This document shows positions 44,792-53,783 of a stretch of 64,000 bases of DNA, one piece after another. The notes under the pieces are model-generated. The model saw only the letters and a list, made by a program, of their open reading frames with translations, was not told the DNA's origin and made no database searches. Origin of the DNA: Betaproteobacteria bacterium (lineage in GTDB: Bacteria > Pseudomonadota > Gammaproteobacteria > Burkholderiales > Burkholderiaceae_C); assembly GCA_016704535.1 (NCBI GenBank), contig JADIZZ010000012.1:148563-212562 (forward strand). Reading direction: 5' to 3'. The translations under genes were made by a program, and so were the position numbers. Positions within the stretch are counted from its first letter, which is position 1; each line of letters begins with the position of its first letter.

Positions 44792-45697
44792 ATGACCGAC
44801 AAGCACCCGCCCCTGGCCGCCCGCAACTTCCCCACCGCCGAAGAAGAAGCCAAGGCCCTCGCCCGCACCTCGCTCTACGCCGGGCCTGAAAGCGCCTACC
44901 GCCTGGCCTTCACCGACACCGACTTCCTGCTGCGCGAGGAACTGCGTCCGGTGCGCATGCAACTCGAGCTGCTCAAGCCCGAAATGGTGCAGCGGGAACT
45001 GGGCATCGAGTCGACCATCGTGATCTTCGGCAGCGCGCGCGTGGTGCCGTCCGAACGGGCGCTGCAGTGGTTGGAGGACGCACGGGCCACCGATGACGAG
45101 ACCGCCATCCGGCGCGCCGAGAACCACGTCGCGATGAGCCGCTACTACGACGAGGCACGGCGCTTCGCCGCCCTGGTCACCGAGCGCTCGACCGATCTCG
45201 ACACGCCCGTCTACGTCGTCACCGGCGGCGGCCCCGGCATCATGGAAGCCGGCAACCGCGGCGCGCACGACGTCGGCGGCAAGAGCATCGGGCTGAACAT
45301 CGTGCTGCCGCACGAACAGGCGCCCAACGACTACATCACGCCCGAGCTGTGTTTCCAGTTCCACTACTTCGCGCTGCGCAAGATGCACTTCCTGATGCGC
45401 AGCATCGCGTTGGTGTGCTTCCCGGGCGGCTTCGGCACGCTGGACGAACTCTTCGAGACCATCACGCTGGTGCAGACGGGCAAGAGCCGCCGCCTCCCCA
45501 TCCTGCTCTTCGGCCGCAGCTTCTGGCAGCGGCTGATCGACTTCCCCTACCTCGTCGAGACCGGCATGATCGGCGCCGCCGACCTGGACCTCTTCCGCTT
45601 CGTCGAGACCGCCGAGGAGGCCTGGGAAGCGCTGTCCACCTACTACGGCTTCGACCTTCCCGAAACGCAGACCGGCGAATTTGCAGACGACATCTGA
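44792..45697 (+). CDS. LOG family nucleoside-5'-monophosphate phosphoribohydrolase-like protein
   Basis: A 301-residue LOG/TIGR00730 protein. The conserved nucleotide-binding motifs GGGPGIMEAGNRGA and PGGFGTLDELFE are intact at about residues 147-160 and 210-222. LOG enzymes release adenine or a modified base from nucleoside 5'-monophosphates, originally described for cytokinin activation in plants. This protein has a 75-residue N-terminal extension compared with the short LOG type, as in many proteobacterial long forms. It starts nine bases after the MoeB-like gene, and arginase follows after seven bases. Confidence 0.88.
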   Translation: MTDKHPPLAARNFPTAEEEAKALARTSLYAGPESAYRLAFTDTDFLLREELRPVRMQLELLKPEMVQRELGIESTIVIFGSARVVPSERALQWLEDARATDDETAIRRAENHVAMSRYYDEARRFAALVTERSTDLDTPVYVVTGGGPGIMEAGNRGAHDVGGKSIGLNIVLPHEQAPNDYITPELCFQFHYFALRKMHFLMRSIALVCFPGGFGTLDELFETITLVQTGKSRRLPILLFGRSFWQRLIDFPYLVETGMIGAADLDLFRFVETAEEAWEALSTYYGFDLPETQTGEFADDI

Positions 45698-45704
45698 AGG
45701 CGCC

Positions 45705-46628
45705 ATGAACAACATGCAGATCAGCCTCATCGGCGCCCCCACCGACATCGGCGCCGGCGCGCGCGGCGCCAGCATGGGGCCCGAAGCGCTGCGCGTGGCC
45801 GGCCTCCAGGCCACGCTGGAAGCGCATGGCCTGGAAGTGAATGACCTCGGCAACCTCGCCGGCCCTGCCAACCCCTGGCTGCCGCCCGTGGACGGCTACC
45901 GCCATCTGCACGAGGTGGTGGCCTGGAACCGCGCCGTGCACGACGCGATGCACGCCGAACTGGCGCTGGGCCGCCTGCCCATCCTGCTGGGCGGCGACCA
46001 CTGCCTGGGCATAGGCAGCATCAGTGCCGTGGCGCGCCATTGCCGCGAAAGCGGCAAGAAGCTGCGCGTGCTGTGGCTGGATGCGCACGCCGACTTCAAC
46101 ACCAGCGTACTCACGCCCAGCGGCAACCTGCACGGCATGCCGGTGGCCTGCCTGTGCGGGCAGGGGCCGAAGGAACTGATCGAGATCGGCGGCACTGTGC
46201 CGGCAATCAACCCGCGGTGGGTGCGGCAGATCGGCATCCGCAGCGTCGACCCCGGCGAGAAGCGCCTGGTCCACGAAACCGGGCTCGAGGTCTTCGACAT
46301 GCGCTACATCGACGAGATGGGCATGCGCCACACGATGGAACTTGCGCTCGCCACGCTGGATACCAACACCCACCTGCACGTCAGCTTCGACGTCGACTTC
46401 CTCGACCCCGAGATCGCGCCGGGTGTCGGCACCACCGTGCCCGGCGGCCCGACCTACCGCGAAGCCCAGCTGTGCATGGAGATGATCGCCGACACCGGCC
46501 GCCTGGCCAGCTTGGACGTGATGGAGCTGAACCCCGCGCTCGACATCCGCAACAAGACGGCCGAGCTGGCCGTGGACCTCATCGAGAGCCTGTTCGGGAA
46601 GAGCACGCTGATGCGTGCAAACCGTTGA
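45705..46628 (+). CDS. rocF: arginase
   Basis: A 307-residue ureohydrolase that converts L-arginine to ornithine and urea. The binuclear manganese ligands are present in GGDHCLG, DAHADFNT and SFDVDFLDPE, and the substrate loop SGNLHGMP matches arginases rather than agmatinases. Length equals that of the RocF family. It is seven bases after the LOG gene, and a D-amino-acid dehydrogenase gene follows after 81 bases. Confidence 0.93.
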   Translation: MNNMQISLIGAPTDIGAGARGASMGPEALRVAGLQATLEAHGLEVNDLGNLAGPANPWLPPVDGYRHLHEVVAWNRAVHDAMHAELALGRLPILLGGDHCLGIGSISAVARHCRESGKKLRVLWLDAHADFNTSVLTPSGNLHGMPVACLCGQGPKELIEIGGTVPAINPRWVRQIGIRSVDPGEKRLVHETGLEVFDMRYIDEMGMRHTMELALATLDTNTHLHVSFDVDFLDPEIAPGVGTTVPGGPTYREAQLCMEMIADTGRLASLDVMELNPALDIRNKTAELAVDLIESLFGKSTLMRANR

Positions 46629-46643
46629 TGCGCAGGCCGGCAC

Positions 46644-46682
46644 GGGCATGAGCGCGCCGGGCCGCTCCCAAGCGCTCATCCC
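46644..46682 (+). other. stem-loop between arginase and dehydrogenase genes
   Basis: GGGCATGAGCGC (46644-46655) pairs with GCGCTCATCCC (46672-46682) with one bulged base and a 16-base loop. There is no T-run, so it may attenuate or stabilise the message rather than end it. Confidence 0.35.
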
Positions 46683-46709
46683 GGAGCGCGCAGCGCGAAG
46701 GGTCGCGCA

Positions 46710-47831
46710 GTGAACGTGTTCGACTTCGCCATCGTCGGCGCCGGCATCGCCGGCGCGACGCTCGCGGCGCAACTGGCGCCACACGGCCACGTGTTGCTGC
46801 TCGAAGCCGAGGCCCTGCCCGGCTTGCACAGCACCGGCCGCAGTGCGGCGATGTTCATGGCCAGCTACGGCCCGCCACAGGCGCGTGCGCTCACGCGTGC
46901 CAGCCGCGCCGCCTACCTGGCGGCCGGCGACGTGCTCACGCCGCGCGGCGTGCTCTACGTCGGCTGGGTCGACCAGCAGGCGCTGCTGGACGCGCAGTTC
47001 GCCTCGCTGCAGGACGGTGGCAGCGCGGTGCAGCGCATCGACGCCGCCACCGCGCTGGGGCTGGTGCCGGTGCTGCGCACCGAGGGCCTGCTGGGCGCCA
47101 TTGCCGAGCCCGAGGCGACCGACATCGACGTGCATGTCCTGCACCAGCAGGCCCTGCGCCAGGCACGCCGCGCCGGTGCGCAGCTGTGGAACAACGCGGC
47201 ACTGGCGGCGGCGCAGCAGCTCGCGGGTGCCTGGACGCTGCAGCTCGACGACGGCCGCAGCGCTCGTGCCGCGGTGCTCGTCAACGCCGCCGGCGCCTGG
47301 GCCGACACCGTGGCGCAACGCGCCGGCCTGCCGCCGCTGGGCCTGCAGCCCTGCCGGCGCAGCGCCTTCACCTTCGATGCACCGGACCACGACCACCGTG
47401 CGTGGCCGTTGGTGGCCGACATCGGTGAAGGCTGGTACTTCAAACCCGATGCCGGCCAGCTGCTGGGCTCGCCGGCCAACGCCGACCCCGTGCCGCCGCA
47501 CGACGTACAGGCCGAGGAGCTCGACATTGCCACGGCCATTCACCGTATCGAGGCCCACACCACACTGACGATTCGCCGGCCGCGCCGCACCTGGGCCGGC
47601 CTGCGCACCTTCGCGCCCGACGGCGAACTCGTGATCGGTGCCGACCCACGCCAACCCGCCTTCTTCTGGCTCGCCGGCCAGGGCGGTTACGGCATCCAGA
47701 GCGCCGCCGGCGCCGCGCTGCTGGCGCAGGCCTTGCTCTGCGGCAACGCGTTGCCCACGGCGTTACGACACGAAGGCGTGGACCCCGCCGCCATGGCCCC
47801 TGGCCGCCTGCTGGAACAGCACCCACCATGA
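46710..47831 (+). CDS. FAD-dependent D-amino-acid dehydrogenase (D-arginine dehydrogenase-like)
   Basis: A 373-residue DAO-family flavoprotein. The FAD dinucleotide fold is FAIVGAGIAGATLAAQL at residues 6-22. Over its full length it resembles Pseudomonas aeruginosa D-arginine dehydrogenase DauA, in blocks such as HSTGRSAA, ADIDVHVLHQQALRQARR-like and LLGSPANADPVPPHDVQ. The carboxylate-binding arginines (PCRRSAF and TWAGLRTF) are kept. Residues I align with His48, Thr50 and Glu87 of DauA are Met, Met and Val, so the side-chain specificity probably differs. The GTG start has AAGGG upstream. The stop overlaps the next start (ATGA). Confidence 0.85.
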   Translation: MNVFDFAIVGAGIAGATLAAQLAPHGHVLLLEAEALPGLHSTGRSAAMFMASYGPPQARALTRASRAAYLAAGDVLTPRGVLYVGWVDQQALLDAQFASLQDGGSAVQRIDAATALGLVPVLRTEGLLGAIAEPEATDIDVHVLHQQALRQARRAGAQLWNNAALAAAQQLAGAWTLQLDDGRSARAAVLVNAAGAWADTVAQRAGLPPLGLQPCRRSAFTFDAPDHDHRAWPLVADIGEGWYFKPDAGQLLGSPANADPVPPHDVQAEELDIATAIHRIEAHTTLTIRRPRRTWAGLRTFAPDGELVIGADPRQPAFFWLAGQGGYGIQSAAGAALLAQALLCGNALPTALRHEGVDPAAMAPGRLLEQHPP

Positions 47832-49696
47832 CCTGCACTGTCCCTCTCACATGGCAGCCCGCACGGCTGGCGGCGCCCGTCCTCTCCGCACTGCTGGCGC
47901 TGTTGCCGGCCGCGGCGGCCGCGGCGGCCGCGCAGACGGCCGCGGCCACCACGTTCACGCTGGACCTGCTCTCGCCCAAGGACCAGCCCACCACCACGCG
48001 CGACTTCGTCAACGTGCTGGGCCGCACCCTGCCAGGCGCCGGCGTGCGCGTGGCCGGCGAGCCGGTGCCGGTGTATGCAACGGGCGTGTTCGCGCGAGAC
48101 CGCATCCCGCTGGTGCAGGGCCTGAACCGCATCGTCGTCGAGGCCACTTCGGCCAGCGGGCACACGCTGACCCAACAACTGGACATAGAACGCATCATGC
48201 CGCCTGCACCGGTGGTCTGGCCCGTCGACCGCCTGGCGCTCGACGGCGCCAGCCTGCGCCCGGCCGAGGCCGTGACCGTGGCGCCGGGCGAGGCCATCGA
48301 AGTGGCCGTGCGCGCCACACCCGGCCAGCATGTCGAGGCGCGCCTGCCCGGCCAGCGCTGGCAACCCGTGCCCGAACAGGGCGCGGCCAGCGGGTCCTCG
48401 GGCCGCTACCGCGCGCTGCTGCACTTCGAAGGTACCGACGATGTCGAGCCTGCGCCGGTGCAGTTGCGCCTCGTCGCGCAGGCCCTGCCGCGCGGCGCAG
48501 GGCCGCGGCAGATCCTGACCCAGACGCCGGGCGCCGCCGGCCAGTGGCGCCGCAACCCCGAACGCCTGTACGTCGCGGGGCCCGATGGCGCGGCGCTGCT
48601 GCACGGCCTTCACGAGGTGCGGCTGGGCGGGCCCTTCCTGGCCGAGCTGCCACCCGGCACGCTGCTGCACGCCACCGGCCGGCGCGGTGGTCACCTGCGC
48701 GTACAGCTGTCGCCCGACACCAGCGCCTGGGTCGCCGAAGCGTCGCTGCTTGCCGCTGCCCCGGACACACGGCCGCCCCACGCCGCGTTCACCACGGTCT
48801 CTGCCATCGGCAACGCCGAGGGCGACGTGGTCAGCATGCCGCTCGCCGCGCGCGTGCCCTATGCGGTGAACGCACTGACCACGCCGGAAGGCCGGCAATA
48901 TCTCGAGGTCGATCTCTACGGCGCCCACCACGCCGCCACCTGGGTCAGCCAGCGCGCCGGCGCGAAGCTGGTGCGCGAGTTGCACGTCGAGCAGGCCGGC
49001 CCCGGCCGCGTGCGCGTGCGCATCACGCCCTTGGCGCCGCGGCTGTGGGGCTGGCGCGTCGAACGCACGGCCGGCGTTCTGCGTGTGCTGCTGCGCCCGG
49101 CGCCCTTGCTCGACCCCACCGCGCCTTCGCCGCTGGACGGCCTTCGCGTGGCACTGGAAGCTGGCCACGGCGGCCTCGACAACCTCGGTGCGGTGGGCGC
49201 CACCGGCGTGCCCGAAAAGGACATCAACCGCTGGACCGCCGACGCGCTAAAAGCCGAACTCGAAGCCGCGGGCGCGCAGGTGGTGATGGTGCGCGAAGGC
49301 GACGACAACCCCGACCTGCGCGAGCGTGCACGCCGTGTCGACACCTCGGGTGCGGAACTGTTCGTGAGCATCCACGCCAACGCCAGCGACACCACCGGCG
49401 GCTTCCTGCGCGTGGCCGGCGCGTCCACCTTCTACAAACACGCGCCGCACCGCGAACTGGCCGCCGCCGTGCAGCGGCGCGTGCTGGAACAGACCGGACT
49501 GGATGACTTCGGCGTCGTCGGCAACTTCAACTACACGCCACTGCGCCTGACGACCTGGATGCCGGCGGTGCTGGTGGAACAGGCCTTCGTCAGCCACCCC
49601 GCCGACGAGGCGCGGCTGCTCGACCCGCAATTCCGCGCTCGTCTGGCCCGCGCGGTGCGCATGGGGCTCGAAGACCACCTGCGCTCAAGCCGCTGA
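47828..49696 (+). CDS. N-acetylmuramoyl-L-alanine amidase (Amidase_3)
   Basis: A 622-residue periplasmic peptidoglycan amidase. An unusually alanine-rich signal peptide (about residues 15-38) is followed by some 390 residues of beta-rich N-terminal region with no clear AMIN domain. The zinc amidase domain is at about 437-618: LEAGHGGLDNLGAVGATGVPEKD carries the first His and the Glu, FVSIHANAS the second His, and LVEQAFVSHPAD the catalytic Glu. The long N terminus probably directs septal or cell-wall binding. It is translationally coupled to the dehydrogenase gene. Confidence 0.88.
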   Translation: MTCTVPLTWQPARLAAPVLSALLALLPAAAAAAAAQTAAATTFTLDLLSPKDQPTTTRDFVNVLGRTLPGAGVRVAGEPVPVYATGVFARDRIPLVQGLNRIVVEATSASGHTLTQQLDIERIMPPAPVVWPVDRLALDGASLRPAEAVTVAPGEAIEVAVRATPGQHVEARLPGQRWQPVPEQGAASGSSGRYRALLHFEGTDDVEPAPVQLRLVAQALPRGAGPRQILTQTPGAAGQWRRNPERLYVAGPDGAALLHGLHEVRLGGPFLAELPPGTLLHATGRRGGHLRVQLSPDTSAWVAEASLLAAAPDTRPPHAAFTTVSAIGNAEGDVVSMPLAARVPYAVNALTTPEGRQYLEVDLYGAHHAATWVSQRAGAKLVRELHVEQAGPGRVRVRITPLAPRLWGWRVERTAGVLRVLLRPAPLLDPTAPSPLDGLRVALEAGHGGLDNLGAVGATGVPEKDINRWTADALKAELEAAGAQVVMVREGDDNPDLRERARRVDTSGAELFVSIHANASDTTGGFLRVAGASTFYKHAPHRELAAAVQRRVLEQTGLDDFGVVGNFNYTPLRLTTWMPAVLVEQAFVSHPADEARLLDPQFRARLARAVRMGLEDHLRSSR

Positions 49697-49755
49697 GTCT
49701 GCCCTCACCACCGGCGGTCCAGCGCCGTCAGCGCCATTCGGGGGCGGCAGCTAAG

Positions 49756-51186
49756 ATGACGCCAATGCAGCACACCGGCCCGCGGGCCTTCTTCAGGGCA
49801 CTGCGTTGTGGGCTTCTGGCGTGCACCGCGGCTGGCGTGCCTGCCCTGTCGGCCACGCCGCCGGCATCGACGCCCGGGCCCTCTTCCACCGCCGCCAGCG
49901 CGCCCGCACCCACCGTGGATACGTCGCCCACCGGTACTGGTCAGCGCCTCTACGAACGCACCCGGCCCCAGCTGCTGCAGGTGCGCACGCTGCTGAAGAC
50001 GCAGGACAGCCAGTCGTCGGTGGGCTCGGGTTTCCTCGTCGACGACGCAGGGCACCTGGTCACGAATTACCACGTGATCAGCCAGTTTGCGCTGCAGCCC
50101 GCGCGCCACCGGCTGGTCTACGCCACGGTGGACGGCCGCCAGGGCGCCCTGCAGTTGCTGGCTTTCGACGTCGTGCACGACCTGGCGCTGCTGCGGCCGG
50201 TGGACGCCGCGCCACTGTCCGGCCGAGGCCACGTCGTGCTGCGGCCGGCCGAGCAGCCGCTGGCCCGCGGCGCACGCATCTTCTCGCTGGGCAATCCGCT
50301 CGACGTTGGCTTCGCGGTGGCCGAAGGCAGTTACAACGGCCCGGTCGAACGCAGCTTCCTGGAAACGCTGTTCTTTGGAGGCTCGCTCAGCCCCGGCATG
50401 AGCGGTGGACCGGCGCTCGACGAACAAGGCCGGCTGGTGGGCGTGAACGTCGCCGCGCGGCGCGATGGCGAACAAGTCAGCTTCCTGGTGCCAGCGGCGC
50501 CGGTGCGCACGCTCATCGAGCGCGGCCGCGGCGCCACCCCCATCACCACGCCGGCCTGGGCCGAGATCGCGCGCCAGCTGCTGGCGCACGAGGCCACGCT
50601 CACCGCACGCTTCACCACCCAGCCCTGGCGCCAGGCCGGCCACCCGCGCTACGCGATCCCGGTGCCGCAGGAGACCTTCCTGCGCTGCTGGGGACGCGGC
50701 TCGCCGCAAGCCACGCGCGGGCTGCAGTTCGAGCGCTCCGACTGCGAGATGGACAGCCGCATCTTCGTGGGCGGTGGCCTTCTCACCGGCTACCTCACGG
50801 TGCGCCACGAGGCCTACGACGGCAGCAAGATCGGCGCGCTGCGCTTTGCCGAGCGCTACTCGGCCAGCTTCCGCAACGAATTCATGGGCCGCAACGACCG
50901 CCACCGCACCGCGCCGCGCTGCGTCGAACGCCAGATCACCAGCGGCCCGCCACGCGCCGACGACAGCGGGCCGCTGCCGCTGAAGGGCGTGGTCTGCCTG
51001 CGCGGCTACAAGAAGCTCGAAGGCCTGCACGACCTGTCGGTCCTGGTGGCCACGCTGGACGGCACGCAAAGCGGCGTGCAGGGCCGGCTCGACGCCTTCG
51101 GCATCAGCGCGGCCAGTGCACAGCGCCTGGCCCAGCATTACCTCGACGGCTTTGCATGGAACACGACGAACGACGCGCCGCGCTGA
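49756..51186 (+). CDS. trypsin-like serine protease, exported
   Basis: A 476-residue secreted or periplasmic S1-type protease. A signal peptide (to about residue 32) and a Ser/Thr/Pro-rich linker precede a protease domain at about 75-255. The catalytic triad is His106 (NYHVIS), Asp142 (HDLALL) and Ser216 (GMSGGPAL). The C-terminal 220 residues have six cysteines and no PDZ domain, so it is not DegP/HtrA-like in architecture; their fold is unknown to me. The next gene, an FHA membrane protein, overlaps its end by 31 bases, so the two are made together. Confidence 0.85.
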   Translation: MTPMQHTGPRAFFRALRCGLLACTAAGVPALSATPPASTPGPSSTAASAPAPTVDTSPTGTGQRLYERTRPQLLQVRTLLKTQDSQSSVGSGFLVDDAGHLVTNYHVISQFALQPARHRLVYATVDGRQGALQLLAFDVVHDLALLRPVDAAPLSGRGHVVLRPAEQPLARGARIFSLGNPLDVGFAVAEGSYNGPVERSFLETLFFGGSLSPGMSGGPALDEQGRLVGVNVAARRDGEQVSFLVPAAPVRTLIERGRGATPITTPAWAEIARQLLAHEATLTARFTTQPWRQAGHPRYAIPVPQETFLRCWGRGSPQATRGLQFERSDCEMDSRIFVGGGLLTGYLTVRHEAYDGSKIGALRFAERYSASFRNEFMGRNDRHRTAPRCVERQITSGPPRADDSGPLPLKGVVCLRGYKKLEGLHDLSVLVATLDGTQSGVQGRLDAFGISAASAQRLAQHYLDGFAWNTTNDAPR

Positions 51187-52148
51187 TCGAACTGCTGGGC
51201 CGCGACGGCCAGGTCGCGCGTACGGTGGACGTGTGGCGCTGGCCGCTGACGCTGGGCCGCGCCCTCGACAACGACATCGTTGTAGACGACCCCCACCTCG
51301 CCCCGCATCACCTGCGCATCGCCCCGGCTGAAGACGGCTCGCTGCGGCTGCACGCACTGCCCTCGCGAAACGGCGTGCAGCTCGCGGGCCGCGCGGTGGC
51401 CGGGCCGACGCCGCTGCCTGCCTGCGGCGGCCTGCTGCAACTGGGCACGACGAAGCTGCGCCTGCGCCTGCACGGCGAGACGCTGGCGCCCGAGGTACCG
51501 GTGCCGCGCCATCTGCGCGGCGCGCCGCAAACCATGCTGATGGGCGCGGCGGTGTTCGCGATGCTGCTCTTGGCCCACGGGCTCACGCTAGACCCCGGTG
51601 CCGACGTTTCGGCCTGGCTGCCGGCACTGGTCGGCCTGCCGGCGCTGCTGGCGGCCTGGTGCGGCCTGTGGGCGTTGATGTCCAAGCTCTTCCAGCACCG
51701 CTTCGACTTCGGAGGCCACCTGTGCATCGCGCTGCCCTGGCTTCTGGCGCTGACCGTCACCGATGCGATCTGGCCGCTGCTCACCGCGGCACTGGCCGCG
51801 CCGAAGTTGTGGATGATGGGCAACACGCTGGAAGGCGTGCTTCTGGCGCTGATGGTGCACGCCCACCTGCGCCACCTGCTGCCGCTGCACGGCCGCGCAG
51901 TGGCGGCCAGCGTGGCCACGCTGGCCGTGGCGGGGCTGGCGCTGTCGGCCGCGCTGACCTGGCGCAACACCGACAGCCTGGTGGCCACGCCCTACATGAG
52001 CACGCTGCCGCCGCCGGCCTTGCGCCTGGCCGGCACCGCGCCCAGTGCGGCGCTGGTGCAGGACATGGCGCCGCTGGCCGACGAACTGGCCGCACGGGTG
52101 CGCCAGGCCAGGGCCGAAGACGAGTACGAAGGCGAAGGCAACGAATGA
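51156..52148 (+). CDS. FHA domain protein with C-terminal membrane segments
   Basis: A 330-residue protein with a cytoplasmic forkhead-associated domain at about residues 12-108, including TLGRALDNDIVVDDPHLAPHHLRI and the SRNGVQL loop. The usual FHA pattern GRxxxxDIxxxxxxxSRxH is modified here, with HLAPHHL in place of SxxH. Five membrane segments span about 128-275, followed by an acidic tail. FHA domains bind phosphothreonine peptides, but no Ser/Thr kinase gene is in the window. It overlaps the protease gene by 31 bases and may transmit a phosphorylation state to the envelope. Confidence 0.8.
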   Translation: MEHDERRAALIELLGRDGQVARTVDVWRWPLTLGRALDNDIVVDDPHLAPHHLRIAPAEDGSLRLHALPSRNGVQLAGRAVAGPTPLPACGGLLQLGTTKLRLRLHGETLAPEVPVPRHLRGAPQTMLMGAAVFAMLLLAHGLTLDPGADVSAWLPALVGLPALLAAWCGLWALMSKLFQHRFDFGGHLCIALPWLLALTVTDAIWPLLTAALAAPKLWMMGNTLEGVLLALMVHAHLRHLLPLHGRAVAASVATLAVAGLALSAALTWRNTDSLVATPYMSTLPPPALRLAGTAPSAALVQDMAPLADELAARVRQARAEDEYEGEGNE

Positions 52149-52185
52149 CCCGTCTCACGCTGTGGCAGCCCTCGATCGGTTGACG

Positions 52186-52977
52186 ATGCACAAGCCCCTG
52201 CTGATCGGCGTCTCGGCACGCATCCACTACCCCGGCAGTGCCGGCATGCCGGCCACCGGCGTGTGGAGCAAGACCGTGCACTACCTCGAACAGAGCGTGG
52301 CGCACTGGCTGCTGGCCGGCGGCGCCGTGGCCGTGATGGTGCCGGCAGTGGACGCCGAGAGCATCGTGCAGCGCAGCGACCTCGACCTGCACGACTACGC
52401 CGCCGCGCTCGACGGCCTGGTGCTGCAGGGTGGCAACGACGTTGCGCCCGAGACCTACGGCGAAGCACCGCTGCACACCGACTGGCATGGCGACCGCGTG
52501 CGCGACCGCTACGAGATCGACCTCATCCGGGCCTTCGTCGCCGCCGGCAAGCCGGTGTTCGGCATCTGCCGCGGCCTGCAATTGCTGAACGTGGCCTTCG
52601 GCGGCACGCTGCTGCAGGACATCGAGACGCAGCAGCCGCAGGCGCTGACGCACCGCGTGCTGGGCCGCTACGAGCACCACCACCACACGGTGGAGTTCGT
52701 GCCCGGCACACGCCTGGCCGAACTCTTCCCCGGCGTCGAGCGCGCCACCACCAACAGCATCCACCACCAGGGCATCAAGGAACTCGCGCCCGGGTTCGCG
52801 GTGGAGGCGCGCTGCCCCGACGACGGCCTGATCGAAGCCGTGCGCTGGCGTGGCGCCAGCTTCGTGGCCGGTGTGCAATGGCACCCCGAGTTCCACGAGC
52901 CCGACCACCCGTACACGCTGGACGATCGCGCCATCCTGCAGGACTTCCTGGCCGCGGCGCGGCAGGTGCAGCGCTGA
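52186..52977 (+). CDS. gamma-glutamyl-gamma-aminobutyrate hydrolase-like (class I glutamine amidotransferase)
   Basis: A 263-residue peptidase C26 protein similar to PuuD, which cleaves gamma-glutamyl-GABA in putrescine catabolism. The nucleophile is Cys128 in FGICRGLQLLN, and the His233/Glu235 pair lies in QWHPEF. LQGGNDVAPETYGE near residue 78 is a family signature. Arginase 6 kb upstream makes ornithine, a putrescine precursor, but the other puu genes are absent, so the link is speculative. Confidence 0.9.
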   Translation: MHKPLLIGVSARIHYPGSAGMPATGVWSKTVHYLEQSVAHWLLAGGAVAVMVPAVDAESIVQRSDLDLHDYAAALDGLVLQGGNDVAPETYGEAPLHTDWHGDRVRDRYEIDLIRAFVAAGKPVFGICRGLQLLNVAFGGTLLQDIETQQPQALTHRVLGRYEHHHHTVEFVPGTRLAELFPGVERATTNSIHHQGIKELAPGFAVEARCPDDGLIEAVRWRGASFVAGVQWHPEFHEPDHPYTLDDRAILQDFLAAARQVQR

Positions 52978-53014
52978 GGCTGCGGAGCAGGGCTTCAGCC
53001 TGGCGTGTGCCAGC

Positions 53015-53764
53015 TCAGTGGCACCACTGTTCCTCGCAGGGGATGCCGTCGCGGTCACCGTCCATCTTCACGCCGGGGCAATGTGCGAGGAAGAACTTCG
53101 CCTCATCGCAGGACCGCATCTGCGAACAGTGGGTGCGGCCATCGCAGCGGTAGGCCGCGATCACGGGGGTGGCGGCGTTGCGCGCGGGCAGGATCGGCAC
53201 GGCAGCCATTGCCGCGACCGACGCGGTTGCCGGCGCCGTGCTGCTCGGCGCACCGTTGCCGGGGCAAGGCCCGTTGGTGCGCCGGAAGTCCGCCGGCTTC
53301 ACCGCCGCGCCCCCCTCATGCAGCCCGCGGTTCAGGGCCTTGGCCATGCGTTCCTGCTTGACCAGCGGCCCCGTGTCGTTGCGCCCGCGCAGGCTCCAGG
53401 CATGGCCACCTTCGACCAGGTTCTGGGCGACATCGACATCGCCGACCACCAGCATGCCGACCGTGCGGCCGTAGCTGTCGCGGCCCGTGGAGCGCAGCGT
53501 GGCGGGCTTGTTGAGCGCCAGGTCGGTGAGTGCACGCCGCGCCTCGGGGCCCCAGGCCTGGCAGATCTCGGGGGCGTCGATGTTGGCCAGGCGCACGACG
53601 ATGGCAACCTGGCCGGCGGGCGTGAAGCGCACGGTGTCGCCGTCGCTGACATGGGTCACCACGCCCTGCAGCGGCGCGGGCTGCTGGGCACGTGGCGCTG
53701 CCGTGGCTGGCGCGGTGAAGCCAAGCACCAGCAAGGCGGTGGCAAGTGCGAGAGGAAATCGCAT
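53015..53764 (-). CDS. exported thermonuclease-like nuclease with Excalibur domain
   Basis: A 249-residue protein with a signal peptide (cleavage near PATAAPRAQ), a staphylococcal-nuclease domain at about residues 35-150 (VTHVSDGDTVRF, RLANIDAPE, GRDSYGRTVGMLVVGD) and a C-terminal Excalibur calcium-binding domain (CPGVKMDGDRDGIPCEEQW). SNase residues for Ca2+ and phosphate binding (the Asp of DGDT, the Arg of RLANIDAPE) are present. Start ATG 53764 is chosen because it begins the signal peptide. It probably degrades extracellular or periplasmic nucleic acid. Confidence 0.88.
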   Translation of the reverse strand: MRFPLALATALLVLGFTAPATAAPRAQQPAPLQGVVTHVSDGDTVRFTPAGQVAIVVRLANIDAPEICQAWGPEARRALTDLALNKPATLRSTGRDSYGRTVGMLVVGDVDVAQNLVEGGHAWSLRGRNDTGPLVKQERMAKALNRGLHEGGAAVKPADFRRTNGPCPGNGAPSSTAPATASVAAMAAVPILPARNAATPVIAAYRCDGRTHCSQMRSCDEAKFFLAHCPGVKMDGDRDGIPCEEQWCH

Positions 53765-53783
53765 CGGCGCGGACCGTTCGGAT

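Noticed and set aside
45705..46628. Agmatinase or formiminoglutamase instead of arginase
   Set aside because: The substrate loop SGNLHGMP and the length fit arginases. Agmatinases have a different loop and usually lack this spacing.
43757..47654. Two long minus-strand frames (704 and 730 residues) opposite the MoeB-like, LOG, arginase and dehydrogenase genes
   Set aside because: All known domains are on the plus strand, and the antisense products have biased composition and no ribosome-binding sites.
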